NCBI RefSeq assembly: GCF_003315595.1
Contig: NZ_QNQU01000024.1
Span: forward strand, 34,939-98,938
DNA: 64,000 bases
Source of the DNA: Pedobacter miscanthi
Lineage (GTDB): Bacteria > Bacteroidota > Bacteroidia > Sphingobacteriales > Sphingobacteriaceae
Direction: 5' to 3'
The number at the start of each line of letters is the position of its first letter. The stretch's first letter is position 1. Both the position numbers and the translations under genes were made by a program. Of the stretch, positions 7,437 through 15,243 are shown one piece after another. Under the pieces are notes generated by a model. It searched no databases. It was given only the letters and a program-made list of their open reading frames with translations, and was not told the DNA's origin.

Positions 7437-9305
7437 TTAGTGTATATTAAAAATAACGCCGGTATTAAAGTTAAAGCCTGGCGTACTGTAGCCAATAATT
7501 TCGCTATACTTTTCGTTCAGGATGTTTTTGGCGTCAAAAAATATCTTTACGCGTTTTTTTGCCAATGCATATTCGGCATAAGCACTCAACAGTTTATATG
7601 ATGGTAAAAGCTCATCGATAGATTTGGTGGTGAAGTAAGTATCGTAGCGGTTTCCGAAATAACGGAAGTTAGCGCTCACATATAAATTTTTCGTTGCCTG
7701 TGCACCTGCATTAAGGCCAAAAGTGTGCTTTGGTCTGCGGATTAAATAATTGGTGGTTCCGGTATTCCCTTCTACATAAGCATAGTAACCGTTAATGTTA
7801 AATACACTAAACTTTGCTGCGGGTTCTACTTCAAAACCTTTAAATTTCTGGCTAGCCTGGTTGATGTAGCCTGTAGTATAAACAATGGCGTCAGTTAAAT
7901 CGCGTTTGAAAGCAGCTACGCGTAACGTAAACGCTTCATCAGCAATATTTAAGTTTACACCGGCTTCATAATTTTGCGATTTTTCAGGTTTCAAATCCAG
8001 ATTGGCACCATATTGACCAAACAACATATTCAAAGTAGGAATTTTGAATGCAGTAGAAACTGTTCCAAATAATTTCACTTCTTTGATGATATTGATGCTG
8101 GGGGTAACGGAGTAAGTATAGTTTTCGCCATATTGATCATGTTTATTATAACGTCCGCCAACTTCGAGATTAAAAACACTTAAATCATGTAAGAACAATG
8201 ATCCGTAAGCGGCGAAAATATTGGTAGTAGGATTTTTAGTATCGGTAATCAATTTCATTTTTCTATTATCAATACCCACCAATAAGTCCAGTTTATTGCC
8301 CAGTTTCTGGTTGTAAAATAAATCGACCACATTAAGTTTACCGAAGTTTAAAAATTTACTTTCGAAACCTGCATAACTGGAGTTTACATCATTCGAGTTA
8401 CTCTCGTGGCTATAGTTAAGTGTTATTTTACCGGTATTGAATTTATATTCTGAGTTAAAACCTGCACTAAACTGTTTTAAAATAGAATTATTGCTTGGTA
8501 AGCCATCAGTAAACGCACCTTCATCTATTTTATAATCGCCATAGAAATAACGCAGGAACGGATTAACGGAAAAATGTTTATCTAGTTTGATTCCGAAATT
8601 AGCATTTAAACCATCGGTTTTAAAGCCGTCTTTGTCAAATGCAGCGGTACTACCGGCAGGATTAGCAGCTTCAGAAATTCCATCAGTTTTAAAATGGGTA
8701 TAATTGATATTGTAAGAAAAACCTTCAACACCGCCATTTAAGCCAATGGTTCCTTTATAAGTTTCGTAAGTACCGGCACTGGCCACGCCATAAATGGTAT
8801 TGCCTTTTGGTCCGCCTTTTTTGGTTACAATGTTGATTACACCAGCAACAGCATCCGATCCGTAAATGGTAGACTGACCACCTTTTAAAATTTCGATATG
8901 ATCGATCTGATCGATCGTAAACAGGCGTAAATCGAATGTACCACTCACACTCGCCGGATCATTCTGTACAATACCATCAATTAATACCAATGTATAACCA
9001 CTGCCCGATCCCCTGAAAAAAATACTTTTATCTTTCCCCTGGTTACTGTTTCCACCGCTGATGATGATACCAGCCTGCTCGTTCAATAAATCGGGCAATG
9101 ATTTACCATTGCTGCGCTCCAGTACTTCGCGACTGATAATGGTAACCACTTTACCTGTTTGTGATTGTTTCTGATCGTTCTTGGTTGCAGAAATTACAAC
9201 ATCTTTGAGTTGTAAACTGTCCTGGTTTTGAGCATTAGCCAGCTGGCTAATCATTAACTGTGCTAAGCCAAGGCCTGCTACAGTTAGCATACTTTTTTTG
9301 TTCAT
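7437..9305 (-). CDS. TonB-dependent outer-membrane receptor, BtuB-like
   Basis: A 622-aa receptor for uptake across the outer membrane. The signal peptide ends in LANAQ. A TonB-box-like DVVISATKN follows, then a plug domain (SLPDLLNEQAGI, GSGSGYTLVLIDGI, IEILKGGQSTIYGSDAVAG) and a barrel ending in FNFNTGVIFNIH with a terminal aromatic. The start is the ATG at 9305 (MNKKSMLTV); upstream codons to 9332 include the leader hairpin and are rejected. A cobalamin riboswitch in the leader identifies the substrate as cobalamin or another corrinoid. The DUF6580 gene follows 40 bases downstream. Confidence 0.9.
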   Translation of the reverse strand: MNKKSMLTVAGLGLAQLMISQLANAQNQDSLQLKDVVISATKNDQKQSQTGKVVTIISREVLERSNGKSLPDLLNEQAGIIISGGNSNQGKDKSIFFRGSGSGYTLVLIDGIVQNDPASVSGTFDLRLFTIDQIDHIEILKGGQSTIYGSDAVAGVINIVTKKGGPKGNTIYGVASAGTYETYKGTIGLNGGVEGFSYNINYTHFKTDGISEAANPAGSTAAFDKDGFKTDGLNANFGIKLDKHFSVNPFLRYFYGDYKIDEGAFTDGLPSNNSILKQFSAGFNSEYKFNTGKITLNYSHESNSNDVNSSYAGFESKFLNFGKLNVVDLFYNQKLGNKLDLLVGIDNRKMKLITDTKNPTTNIFAAYGSLFLHDLSVFNLEVGGRYNKHDQYGENYTYSVTPSINIIKEVKLFGTVSTAFKIPTLNMLFGQYGANLDLKPEKSQNYEAGVNLNIADEAFTLRVAAFKRDLTDAIVYTTGYINQASQKFKGFEVEPAAKFSVFNINGYYAYVEGNTGTTNYLIRRPKHTFGLNAGAQATKNLYVSANFRYFGNRYDTYFTTKSIDELLPSYKLLSAYAEYALAKKRVKIFFDAKNILNEKYSEIIGYSTPGFNFNTGVIFNIH

Positions 9306-9310
9306 TTGAT

Positions 9311-9327
9311 TGTGAGTTTTGCCCACA
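9311..9327 (-). promoter_or_regulatory. Leader hairpin next to the btuB-like start codon
   Basis: In the RNA, UGUGGG pairs with CUCACA around five bases, ending five bases before the AUG. The same hairpin occurs at the same place in the other riboswitch operon (18426-18442), with a changed loop. That supports it as a real structure. Confidence 0.55.
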
Positions 9328-9381
9328 GCCAACAGATTAGAAAAGGAAATGAAAATACGAACAACGTTAATATCTCAATCC

Positions 9382-9589
9382 TAGCTTCAATCCCCGAAAG
9401 CTATGAAATTAAACGCTAAAGGCAGGTCTTCTGACTTGCTCCCGGTTTTCTGTCTTCCCACCCGGCAGTTAATCGGGCAGTGACTTATAGATTGAAAAAC
9501 GTTACAGAGCTTACAGCTGCGGGACAGTTACAGATTTACACTGTATTCCCTTTTAATCCCGGATGTAAAACCGGGAACCAAAAGCAGCG
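9382..9589 (-). ncRNA. Cobalamin riboswitch controlling the proximal B12 operon
   Basis: The minus-strand leader shows the class in order: AAAAGGGAAUACAGUGUAAA, the B12 box ACUGUCCCGCAGCUGUA, a variant GUCACUG, GGGAAGAC, and the closing AGUCAGAAGACCUGCC. Just downstream is the hairpin UAGCUU...AAGCUA with loop UCGGGGAUUG. This can pair with the UCCCG loop of the B12-box hairpin as the known L5-L13 kissing loop. Ligand binding should reduce expression of the receptor and DUF6580 genes. The normal GCCACTG word is GTCACTG here. No terminator is seen before the start codon, so control of translation initiation is more likely. Confidence 0.93.
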
Positions 9590-9597
9590 CAAATGTA
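9590..9597 (-). promoter_or_regulatory. -7 promoter box (TACATTTG) immediately before the riboswitch
   Basis: An exact match to TAnnTTTG on the minus strand, directly adjoining the riboswitch 5' end, as expected if transcription starts a few bases downstream. No clear -33 TTG at the usual spacing. Confidence 0.6.
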
Positions 9598-9654
9598 ATA
9601 AAAAGAGTGGAGAGTTAAAGACACAGCAAAGAGTGCCGCCTTTGTACTTAAAAA

Positions 9655-10200
9655 CATCATGATTTAAGCCCGGAGCTCAATCGCTACACCTAAAAGCATC
9701 ATGATTTAAGCTTAGCTCCTAATCATTAGCATCCGGAGCTCAATCGCTGCACCTAAATGCATCATGATTTAAGCTTAGCTCCTAATCATTAGCATCCGGA
9801 GCTCAATCGCTGCACCTAAATGCATCATGATTTAAGCTTAGCTCCTAATCATTAGCACCCGGAGCTCAATCGTTGCACCTAAAAGCGTCATGATTTAAGC
9901 TTAGCCCCTAATCATTAGCGTCCGGAGCTCAATCGTTGCACCTAAAAGCATCATGATTTAAACTTAGCCCCTAATCATTAGCGCCCGGAGCTCAATCGTT
10001 GTACCTAAAAGCATCATGATTTAAGCTTAGCTCCTAATCGTTAGCGCCCGGAGCTCAATCGTTGCACCTAAAAGCATTATGATTTAAGCTTAACTCCTAA
10101 TCATTAGCGCCAGGTGCTCAATCGTTGCACCTAAAAGCATCATGATTTAAGCTTAGCTCCTAATCATTAGCGCCCGGAGCTCAATCGTTGCACCTAAAAG
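9655..10200. repeat. Non-coding tandem array of 63-bp units
   Basis: The word CATCATGATTTAAGC or a one-base variant begins at 9655, 9697, 9760, 9823, 9886, 9949, 10012, 10075 and 10138. From 9697 onward every step is exactly 63 bp; the first unit is 42 bp and lacks one block. Each unit holds nested inverted repeats: AGCTCC with GGAGCT, CTAATCATTAG, and ATCATGAT. All six frames of the unit contain stops, so it is not coding even though 63 is a multiple of three. Units differ by only a few bases, which points to recent expansion or homogenisation. It lies between the two B12 riboswitch operons. Confidence 0.92.
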
Positions 10201-10315
10201 CACGGGCTGTTCAATAAATTGTGATTGATTAAATCAATGGCGAGCGTTTGGGAAACGGGGCAGCTATCTTCTGTGTTCTCTGTGCTTCCGTGGCAAAAAT
10301 TAAATTGGGTATAAG

Positions 10316-10806
10316 TAATCGGGATAGCGGAAAGTGTGTATTGAAGAGCAGAATAATTTAGGTATTTTCAAATTCGCACATTGTAAAAAGATGGAAATCA
10401 GTTTTTTAATTTGAAAATGGAAATCAGTAACGTTTCGGAAACAGCAGTCCCGTTGTCCGCTGTAGCTCCGATGAAAAATCGGAGGCTGCCGCTACTACCG
10501 GGTTTATAAATGAGGGCTTGTTGTAAATCAAACTTCATAAAAAAGGCCTGCAATGATGATAATCGGGATAGCAGAAAGTGTGTATTGAAGAGCAGAATAG
10601 TTTAGGTATTTTCAAATTCGCACATTGTAAAAAGATGAAAATCAGTTTTTTTAATTTGAAAATGGACATCAGTAACGCTTCGGGAACAGCAGTCCCGTTA
10701 TCCGCTGTAGCTCCGATGAAAAATCGGAGGCTGCCGCTACTACCGGGTTTATAAATGAGGGCTTGTCGTAAATCAAACTTCATAAAAAAGGCCTGCAATG
10801 ATGATT
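10316..10806. repeat. Tandem duplication of a 244-bp intergenic unit
   Basis: Two near-identical copies begin TAATCGGGATAGC at 10316 and 10560. Each contains GGAACAGCAGTCCCGTT (first copy varies slightly), the hairpin CTCCGATGAAAAATCGGAG and CTGCCGCTACTACCGGGTTT. Each ends in AAAAAAGGCCTGCAATGATGA. The second copy's end forms one arm of the terminator for the DUF5074 gene. The duplication therefore copied half of a terminator. The remaining stretch 10201-10315 holds only a dispersed CTGTGTTCTCTGTGCTTCCG word. Confidence 0.9.
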
Positions 10807-10818
10807 TTGCAGACCTTT
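10784..10818 (-). terminator. Rho-independent terminator of the distal B12 operon
   Basis: On the minus strand AAAGGTCTGCAA pairs with TTGCAGGCCTTT, followed by a T run. It lies 23 bases past the stop codon at 10842. Confidence 0.85.
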
Positions 10819-10841
10819 AACATTTGAGGCATTATAATATT

Positions 10842-11948
10842 TTAATGGAAGATGGCTAAATCGTTAAAAAATATCTTTGTAAAATCGGTGGTCACTCCGT
10901 CGCCACCATACTTAATTCTTTTAACCAAGGCACCGGTTGATGCATTATAAATCAGCAAATAGTTCACTGTTGAAGCCGCACCATATCCTTGAATGCCGTT
11001 TACCACAATATAATCTTTGTTTTTATCATAACGGATAGCACCGTAAACCATAAATGGGTCTTCGGCAATGGTAATAAAAGGTTGTGCCAATGATGCTGCA
11101 TTTCCATCTACATATTTATAAATCGCTTTGCCTGAATGATAGAAAACGGCATTTTCTTTTGTTGATGCAGTAATGCGGGTTGGTGCATCCAATCCAAATG
11201 TTCCTACTGCCACAGGTAATGCAATACCAGCAGTATCTAAATTATTATCAATCGCAACTAAACGACTGCCGGTTGATGCCCAAATTTTCCCGTTCGGCGT
11301 TTGTGCAAACCCACGGCTAATATTAGAGAAACTCTTAACCAGCGAATAATTATTGGCTGATACAATTTTGGCTCCATTGCTTTGTAAAAGGTATACATAA
11401 TCGCCTTTTTTCCACATGTCGCCGGTATTTAGAGCACCAACAGAAGTTAGTTTATTTTGCACAGCAAGTGTATTTAGGTCGATCTGATAAACGCCATCAT
11501 TTGCACTTACCAGGCCCCTGTTTCCATCAACCTGTAAAATGCTTCTCCAGTTGCTGGCCTCCTGTACATATCTCGCCTCTTCTTTTAAGGTGTACTCGTT
11601 TATCTTTACAATCGGTCCGTTTACCTTGCACATTAAATAAATGCTTCCGTTAATAACTGAAGCAAATTGCAGTGTACTGGTTTTGGCAGCATTTGATAAT
11701 ATTTTACCCGAATTTTCCTTTTCATAAGCCCTGGTATTCAGTGTATCTTCCCCATAACGGTAAAAACTTATAGCGCCCGGGTTTTGTCCATAAGAACCTT
11801 CGCCGATTACAAAAAAGCCATTTTCGTATTTGCCAACAACAGGATCTACCTGCAGGTTATCTTCTACACTGTCTTTTTTACAAGAGTACAGGCCTGTTGT
11901 AAGAAATAATGCGCCTACTAAAATTTGCTTTAAGTTAAATTGTTTCAT
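10842..11948 (-). CDS. DUF5074-type beta-propeller surface lipoprotein, BtuG-like (third paralogue)
   Basis: A 368-aa predicted lipoprotein: signal peptide with lipobox LYSC (Cys23), then KKD. The mature part is repeated beta-rich sequence with blades such as GVYQIDLNTLAVQNKL and GKIWASTGSRLVAIDNNL, typical of DUF5074/YncE-like propellers. In Bacteroides thetaiotaomicron a surface propeller lipoprotein, BtuG, captures B12 and delivers it to BtuB. This gene is the last of the riboswitch-led operon, so a corrinoid-binding role is inferred. It is more divergent than the other two paralogues and lies nine bases after the preceding gene. Confidence 0.78.
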   Translation of the reverse strand: MKQFNLKQILVGALFLTTGLYSCKKDSVEDNLQVDPVVGKYENGFFVIGEGSYGQNPGAISFYRYGEDTLNTRAYEKENSGKILSNAAKTSTLQFASVINGSIYLMCKVNGPIVKINEYTLKEEARYVQEASNWRSILQVDGNRGLVSANDGVYQIDLNTLAVQNKLTSVGALNTGDMWKKGDYVYLLQSNGAKIVSANNYSLVKSFSNISRGFAQTPNGKIWASTGSRLVAIDNNLDTAGIALPVAVGTFGLDAPTRITASTKENAVFYHSGKAIYKYVDGNAASLAQPFITIAEDPFMVYGAIRYDKNKDYIVVNGIQGYGAASTVNYLLIYNASTGALVKRIKYGGDGVTTDFTKIFFNDLAIFH

Positions 11949-11957
11949 ATTGTGTAT

Positions 11958-12890
11958 TTATTTTTTTAAAAGTTTAAGATCAACTGCTCCACCAAACTCA
12001 GTTGAAATTTCGCCCAGGTAACGCGATCGTTCATTATCATTATCGGGACTAAAAGGATTTCCATTGCTATTTTGTCCGGTGTATACCTTTACAAAATCGA
12101 TCGATGTAAGGCTTACTTTTTTACCGGCTGCATCAACCGCCCAATCGATATCGAAAGTATTGTAGCCTCTTCCCAGCGATTCCTGCAAAGCAATGTACTC
12201 GCTCGATCCATTGTCTGAATAGCCAAAGGCAAAAGGTTTGTTCGTGATGATATCTCCAGGCACAAGGGTGTTTTTAAGCAATGTACCTGTAAAAGAAATT
12301 TCGTTCGTAGTTGCCCACGGTGGAAAGTAATCCTGTGTATGAAACTGATTCCTAAGCACTAGCCCCTCTTTACCCTGATTATCTGTCCAGCGCACATCAT
12401 CCGTTATTTTTGCAGGTTTGTAATAAGTGATCTTGTAGTTCTTGATGGTTGTTGCGGCATTGTATTCACTTCCGGCAAGTTCATACCAAACATCATCAGG
12501 CAGGCCGTTTTTGTTTACATCCTGCATAACGCACACAATGCCTGGTTCAGAGAATTCCATATCTGCGCCAATTAACGGATTGCCATAAATACCCAGGTCG
12601 GCACCAGCGGCATTGCTAACACTGTGATCGAAACCAAATACGATGAAACCGCCATAAGCACCAAGCGAAACCAGGCCATTGCCGGCACTGCCAATAAGAA
12701 TATCGGTTTTAACAAGGTCGTTGGTAAATTGACCTGGTGCTTGTTTAAATTCGTATATTTTATTTAAATAAGGCGATTGGGGAACAGCAGGTTTTTCTCC
12801 CTCGCCTTCTTTCTCAACTGCACTATCCTTTTTACAAGAAAAAAGCACTGCCGACAAAAGCATTATTGCCGTAATAAATTTTGTTTTCAT
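11958..12890 (-). CDS. Surface lipoprotein of the B12 operon, without PKD domain
   Basis: A 310-aa predicted lipoprotein (lipobox LFSC, Cys19, then KKD). The mature part shares its whole core with the upstream gene product: GLVSLGAYGGFIVFGFDHS, AGADLGIYGNP, DVNKNGLPDDVWYELAG and IDFVKVYTG. DVNKNGLPDD resembles a calcium-binding loop. It lacks the extra N-terminal PKD-like domain of its paralogue. No enzyme motif is seen. Its place in a cobalamin-riboswitch operon suggests a corrinoid-binding or receptor-accessory role on the cell surface, which is inference. I cannot say whether it matches the BtuH class. Confidence 0.7.
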   Translation of the reverse strand: MKTKFITAIMLLSAVLFSCKKDSAVEKEGEGEKPAVPQSPYLNKIYEFKQAPGQFTNDLVKTDILIGSAGNGLVSLGAYGGFIVFGFDHSVSNAAGADLGIYGNPLIGADMEFSEPGIVCVMQDVNKNGLPDDVWYELAGSEYNAATTIKNYKITYYKPAKITDDVRWTDNQGKEGLVLRNQFHTQDYFPPWATTNEISFTGTLLKNTLVPGDIITNKPFAFGYSDNGSSEYIALQESLGRGYNTFDIDWAVDAAGKKVSLTSIDFVKVYTGQNSNGNPFSPDNDNERSRYLGEISTEFGGAVDLKLLKK

Positions 12891-12942
12891 ATTAAGATTA
12901 TTGAAAAAAGAGCGTTAATTCAGTATAATCTTTTTTTTATAA

Positions 12943-14076
12943 CTATTTAATACCTAAGTCCATGGCACCTTTAACCTCGGTTGATATTTCGCCCAGAAGT
13001 GTATTTCCTTTTTCGCGCTGACCGGTATAAACCTTTACAAAATCGATGGTATTTAAGGCGATTTTCTTTCCGTTTTTATCAACGGCCCAATCCAAATCAA
13101 AGCTGTTGTATCTTTTAGTGGCATAATCATCATCGGCAGACCAGCTGTCGGTATAACCCCATGGAAATGCACTGTTAATGAAAATACTGCCGTTTTTGCC
13201 CCAGCTGGATGGCAATAAAGTTCCTTTGAAGGTTAACTTTTCCTGGTTAGGTGCAAATTCGGGATAGTAATTATGCTTGTGGAAGTTATTTACATCGTAA
13301 GTTCCGCTATTGCCCTGGTTATCCGTCCAGCTTACATTGGCAAAACCTTTAGGGTTGGTATAAGTGATTTCGTAATTTTTTATAGTTAATGGGTTGTTGT
13401 ATTCGCTGCCAGCCAGTTCATACCACTCATCATCTGGTTTACCATTACCGTTCACATCCTGGCTCACCATTACAATGCCAGGCTCGGCCCATGGTGTTGT
13501 GCCGCCAATCGGATTTCCATAAATGGCTAAATCAGCACCAGCATTATTCACTACAGAGTGGTCGAAACCGAAAATAACATAGCCTCCGAATCCACCCAAA
13601 CTAACAAGCCCGGTTTGAGATACATCGCCAATAATTTTTTGTGCACCGGCTAGGTTTCCCAAACTTTCGTTAACAAACTGGCCCGGTCCTGGCAGGTAAT
13701 CGAAAACAGTGGTAATAAATTTGGTACTGTTAGGGCCTATAGCCACCACCGGAACAGGAACGCTTACCGTATATTTGTGAGAGAACGAGCCGGCACTATT
13801 ACTTGCGGTATATTCGATTACATAAGTACCGGCGGTGGCCGGAGTAAAGTCGAAATTATAAGCGGTGCTTACTATTTTACCATCCAGTTTCCATTGGTGA
13901 TTAAAACCAACACCGTTATTTGTTCCGGCGGCAAAAGCAATTTTTGTATTTACTTTCGATGTCATGTTTTCTCCTTTAATAAAGAGGTTAACATCAGGGG
14001 CAACTTCATTGTCTTTTTTACAACTGTAGATCAATGTTGTAATGCTGAGCATTAATATCAGGTAACTTTTTTTCAT
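12943..14076 (-). CDS. Surface lipoprotein of the B12 operon, with N-terminal PKD-like domain
   Basis: A 377-aa predicted lipoprotein (lipobox IYSC, Cys19, then KKD). Residues about 30-108 form a PKD/Ig-like domain, with GTYVIEYTASNSAGSFSH typical of that fold. The rest is homologous to the next gene downstream: GLVSLGGFGGYVIFGFDHS, DVNGNGKPDDEWYELAG, SFDLDWAVD and FVKVYTGQ. The pair looks like a gene duplication with one copy keeping or gaining the spacer domain. Operon position predicts surface display and B12-repressed expression. No catalytic motif is seen. Confidence 0.72.
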   Translation of the reverse strand: MKKSYLILMLSITTLIYSCKKDNEVAPDVNLFIKGENMTSKVNTKIAFAAGTNNGVGFNHQWKLDGKIVSTAYNFDFTPATAGTYVIEYTASNSAGSFSHKYTVSVPVPVVAIGPNSTKFITTVFDYLPGPGQFVNESLGNLAGAQKIIGDVSQTGLVSLGGFGGYVIFGFDHSVVNNAGADLAIYGNPIGGTTPWAEPGIVMVSQDVNGNGKPDDEWYELAGSEYNNPLTIKNYEITYTNPKGFANVSWTDNQGNSGTYDVNNFHKHNYYPEFAPNQEKLTFKGTLLPSSWGKNGSIFINSAFPWGYTDSWSADDDYATKRYNSFDLDWAVDKNGKKIALNTIDFVKVYTGQREKGNTLLGEISTEVKGAMDLGIK

Positions 14077-14102
14077 TTGTTATTATTATATATGATTGAA
14101 AT

Positions 14103-15224
14103 TTATTCGTATTTATATGTATAGTTAAATACAGCATGCTGAGGCAGCACGCCGGTTGCAAAACTGAATTTTACTTTACCATCTGTACCTACACAATAAG
14201 CAGTGCCTGCAGTACCGTTATAACTGTTGGCATCGGCAACCATTACATCTTTACTGAATGGATTTATTGTTAAGCCATAAATAATGTTTATCGTATGGCC
14301 ATCGGTGATTAAACTTGAACCCATTGCGCCACTAACCGTATTTAAGGCTTTGATATCAGGATTGGTGTAAATATCTTTCGATACATAAGCTGCAGAACCG
14401 TTGACCGCAATAGCGCCAAGATCATAATCATAAGAAGCTGTTTTAGTATCGCTTACACTGCTGATCCTATCCAGCGACGGATTGTTTTTGATGATATAAT
14501 CATTCCAGCATACCACAAATAAATCGCCGTTATCTGCCGCCTGTATCCTTACCGGATTATTGTTTACGGTAATATCTTTTATTTTGGTAAAAGTGGCTAA
14601 GTCGATTACTGATATCTTGTTTTTCGCGCCGTTCTGATAGTAAGGATGTGATGAATTGCATACATATAACTTTCCGTTGGCTACCGCCAGTTGCTCCAAT
14701 CCTTCTGAAAGCATAATTTCTCCATCTATAGCCATCGATGCGGTATCGATACGGCTCACTTTTCCGTCATAACGCGAAACGTAGGCTTTATCTTTAAAAA
14801 ATGCCACGAACCTTGGGATATAACCATCAGTTGCCGAATTAAACGGAATCCTCTTTAATGATCTGCAGGTTTTGATATCGATGATATCTAAAAAAGACTG
14901 CCTGCTACCCTGAATACCTGCCACAACACAGTACATTTTGCTGCCATATTGTTCTAAATCGTTTGCTGTTTCTCCTAGTGATACATTGTTTACCTGCTTG
15001 TAATAATCGGCAACAGTTGTTTTTGTAGCAATATCATAGTATGATATAACACTGTTGTTATTGCCCATCAATCCTTCGCAAAGCATGTAAACACCATTAG
15101 TGCTACTTATAACCAGTTGTTTTTCGGCTATTTCGGTGTGGTCTTTTTTACAGGCTGTTATGATACCTATGCAAAGCATCATAGCAATAACTGCTTTTCT
15201 TTTTAATTGTAAATGTGTTTTCAT
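14103..15224 (-). CDS. BtuG-like beta-propeller surface lipoprotein (second paralogue)
   Basis: A 373-aa predicted lipoprotein (lipobox ITAC, Cys25, then KKD). The mature protein consists of YncE/DUF5074-type blades: GVYMLCEGLMGNNNSVISYYD, YGSKMYCVVAG, NKISVIDLATFTKIKDI, and INPFSKDVMVADANSY near the end. It is closely patterned on the next upstream gene product. Propeller lipoproteins of this sort (BtuG) bind corrinoids at the surface in Bacteroides. The frame is open to 15260, overlapping the upstream gene, but the ATG at 15224 gives the proper signal peptide and a 19-base gap. Confidence 0.82.
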   Translation of the reverse strand: MKTHLQLKRKAVIAMMLCIGIITACKKDHTEIAEKQLVISSTNGVYMLCEGLMGNNNSVISYYDIATKTTVADYYKQVNNVSLGETANDLEQYGSKMYCVVAGIQGSRQSFLDIIDIKTCRSLKRIPFNSATDGYIPRFVAFFKDKAYVSRYDGKVSRIDTASMAIDGEIMLSEGLEQLAVANGKLYVCNSSHPYYQNGAKNKISVIDLATFTKIKDITVNNNPVRIQAADNGDLFVVCWNDYIIKNNPSLDRISSVSDTKTASYDYDLGAIAVNGSAAYVSKDIYTNPDIKALNTVSGAMGSSLITDGHTINIIYGLTINPFSKDVMVADANSYNGTAGTAYCVGTDGKVKFSFATGVLPQHAVFNYTYKYE

Positions 15225-15243
15225 TATATATTGGATTTGGTTA

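Noticed and set aside
9306..9332. TTG start at 9332 for the BtuB-like receptor
   Set aside because: It would translate through the leader hairpin and put a hydrophilic stretch before the signal peptide; the ATG at 9305 gives a proper signal peptide.
9655..10200. Regular repeat array considered as a CRISPR
   Set aside because: The 63-bp units are contiguous and nearly identical throughout, with no unique spacers, and no cas gene is nearby.
9655..10200. 63-bp period as a 21-residue protein repeat
   Set aside because: All three frames on both strands contain stop codons within the unit.
10535..10798. Minus-strand open frame of 87 codons
   Set aside because: It lies wholly within the 244-bp duplicated non-coding unit and terminator; no protein-like features.
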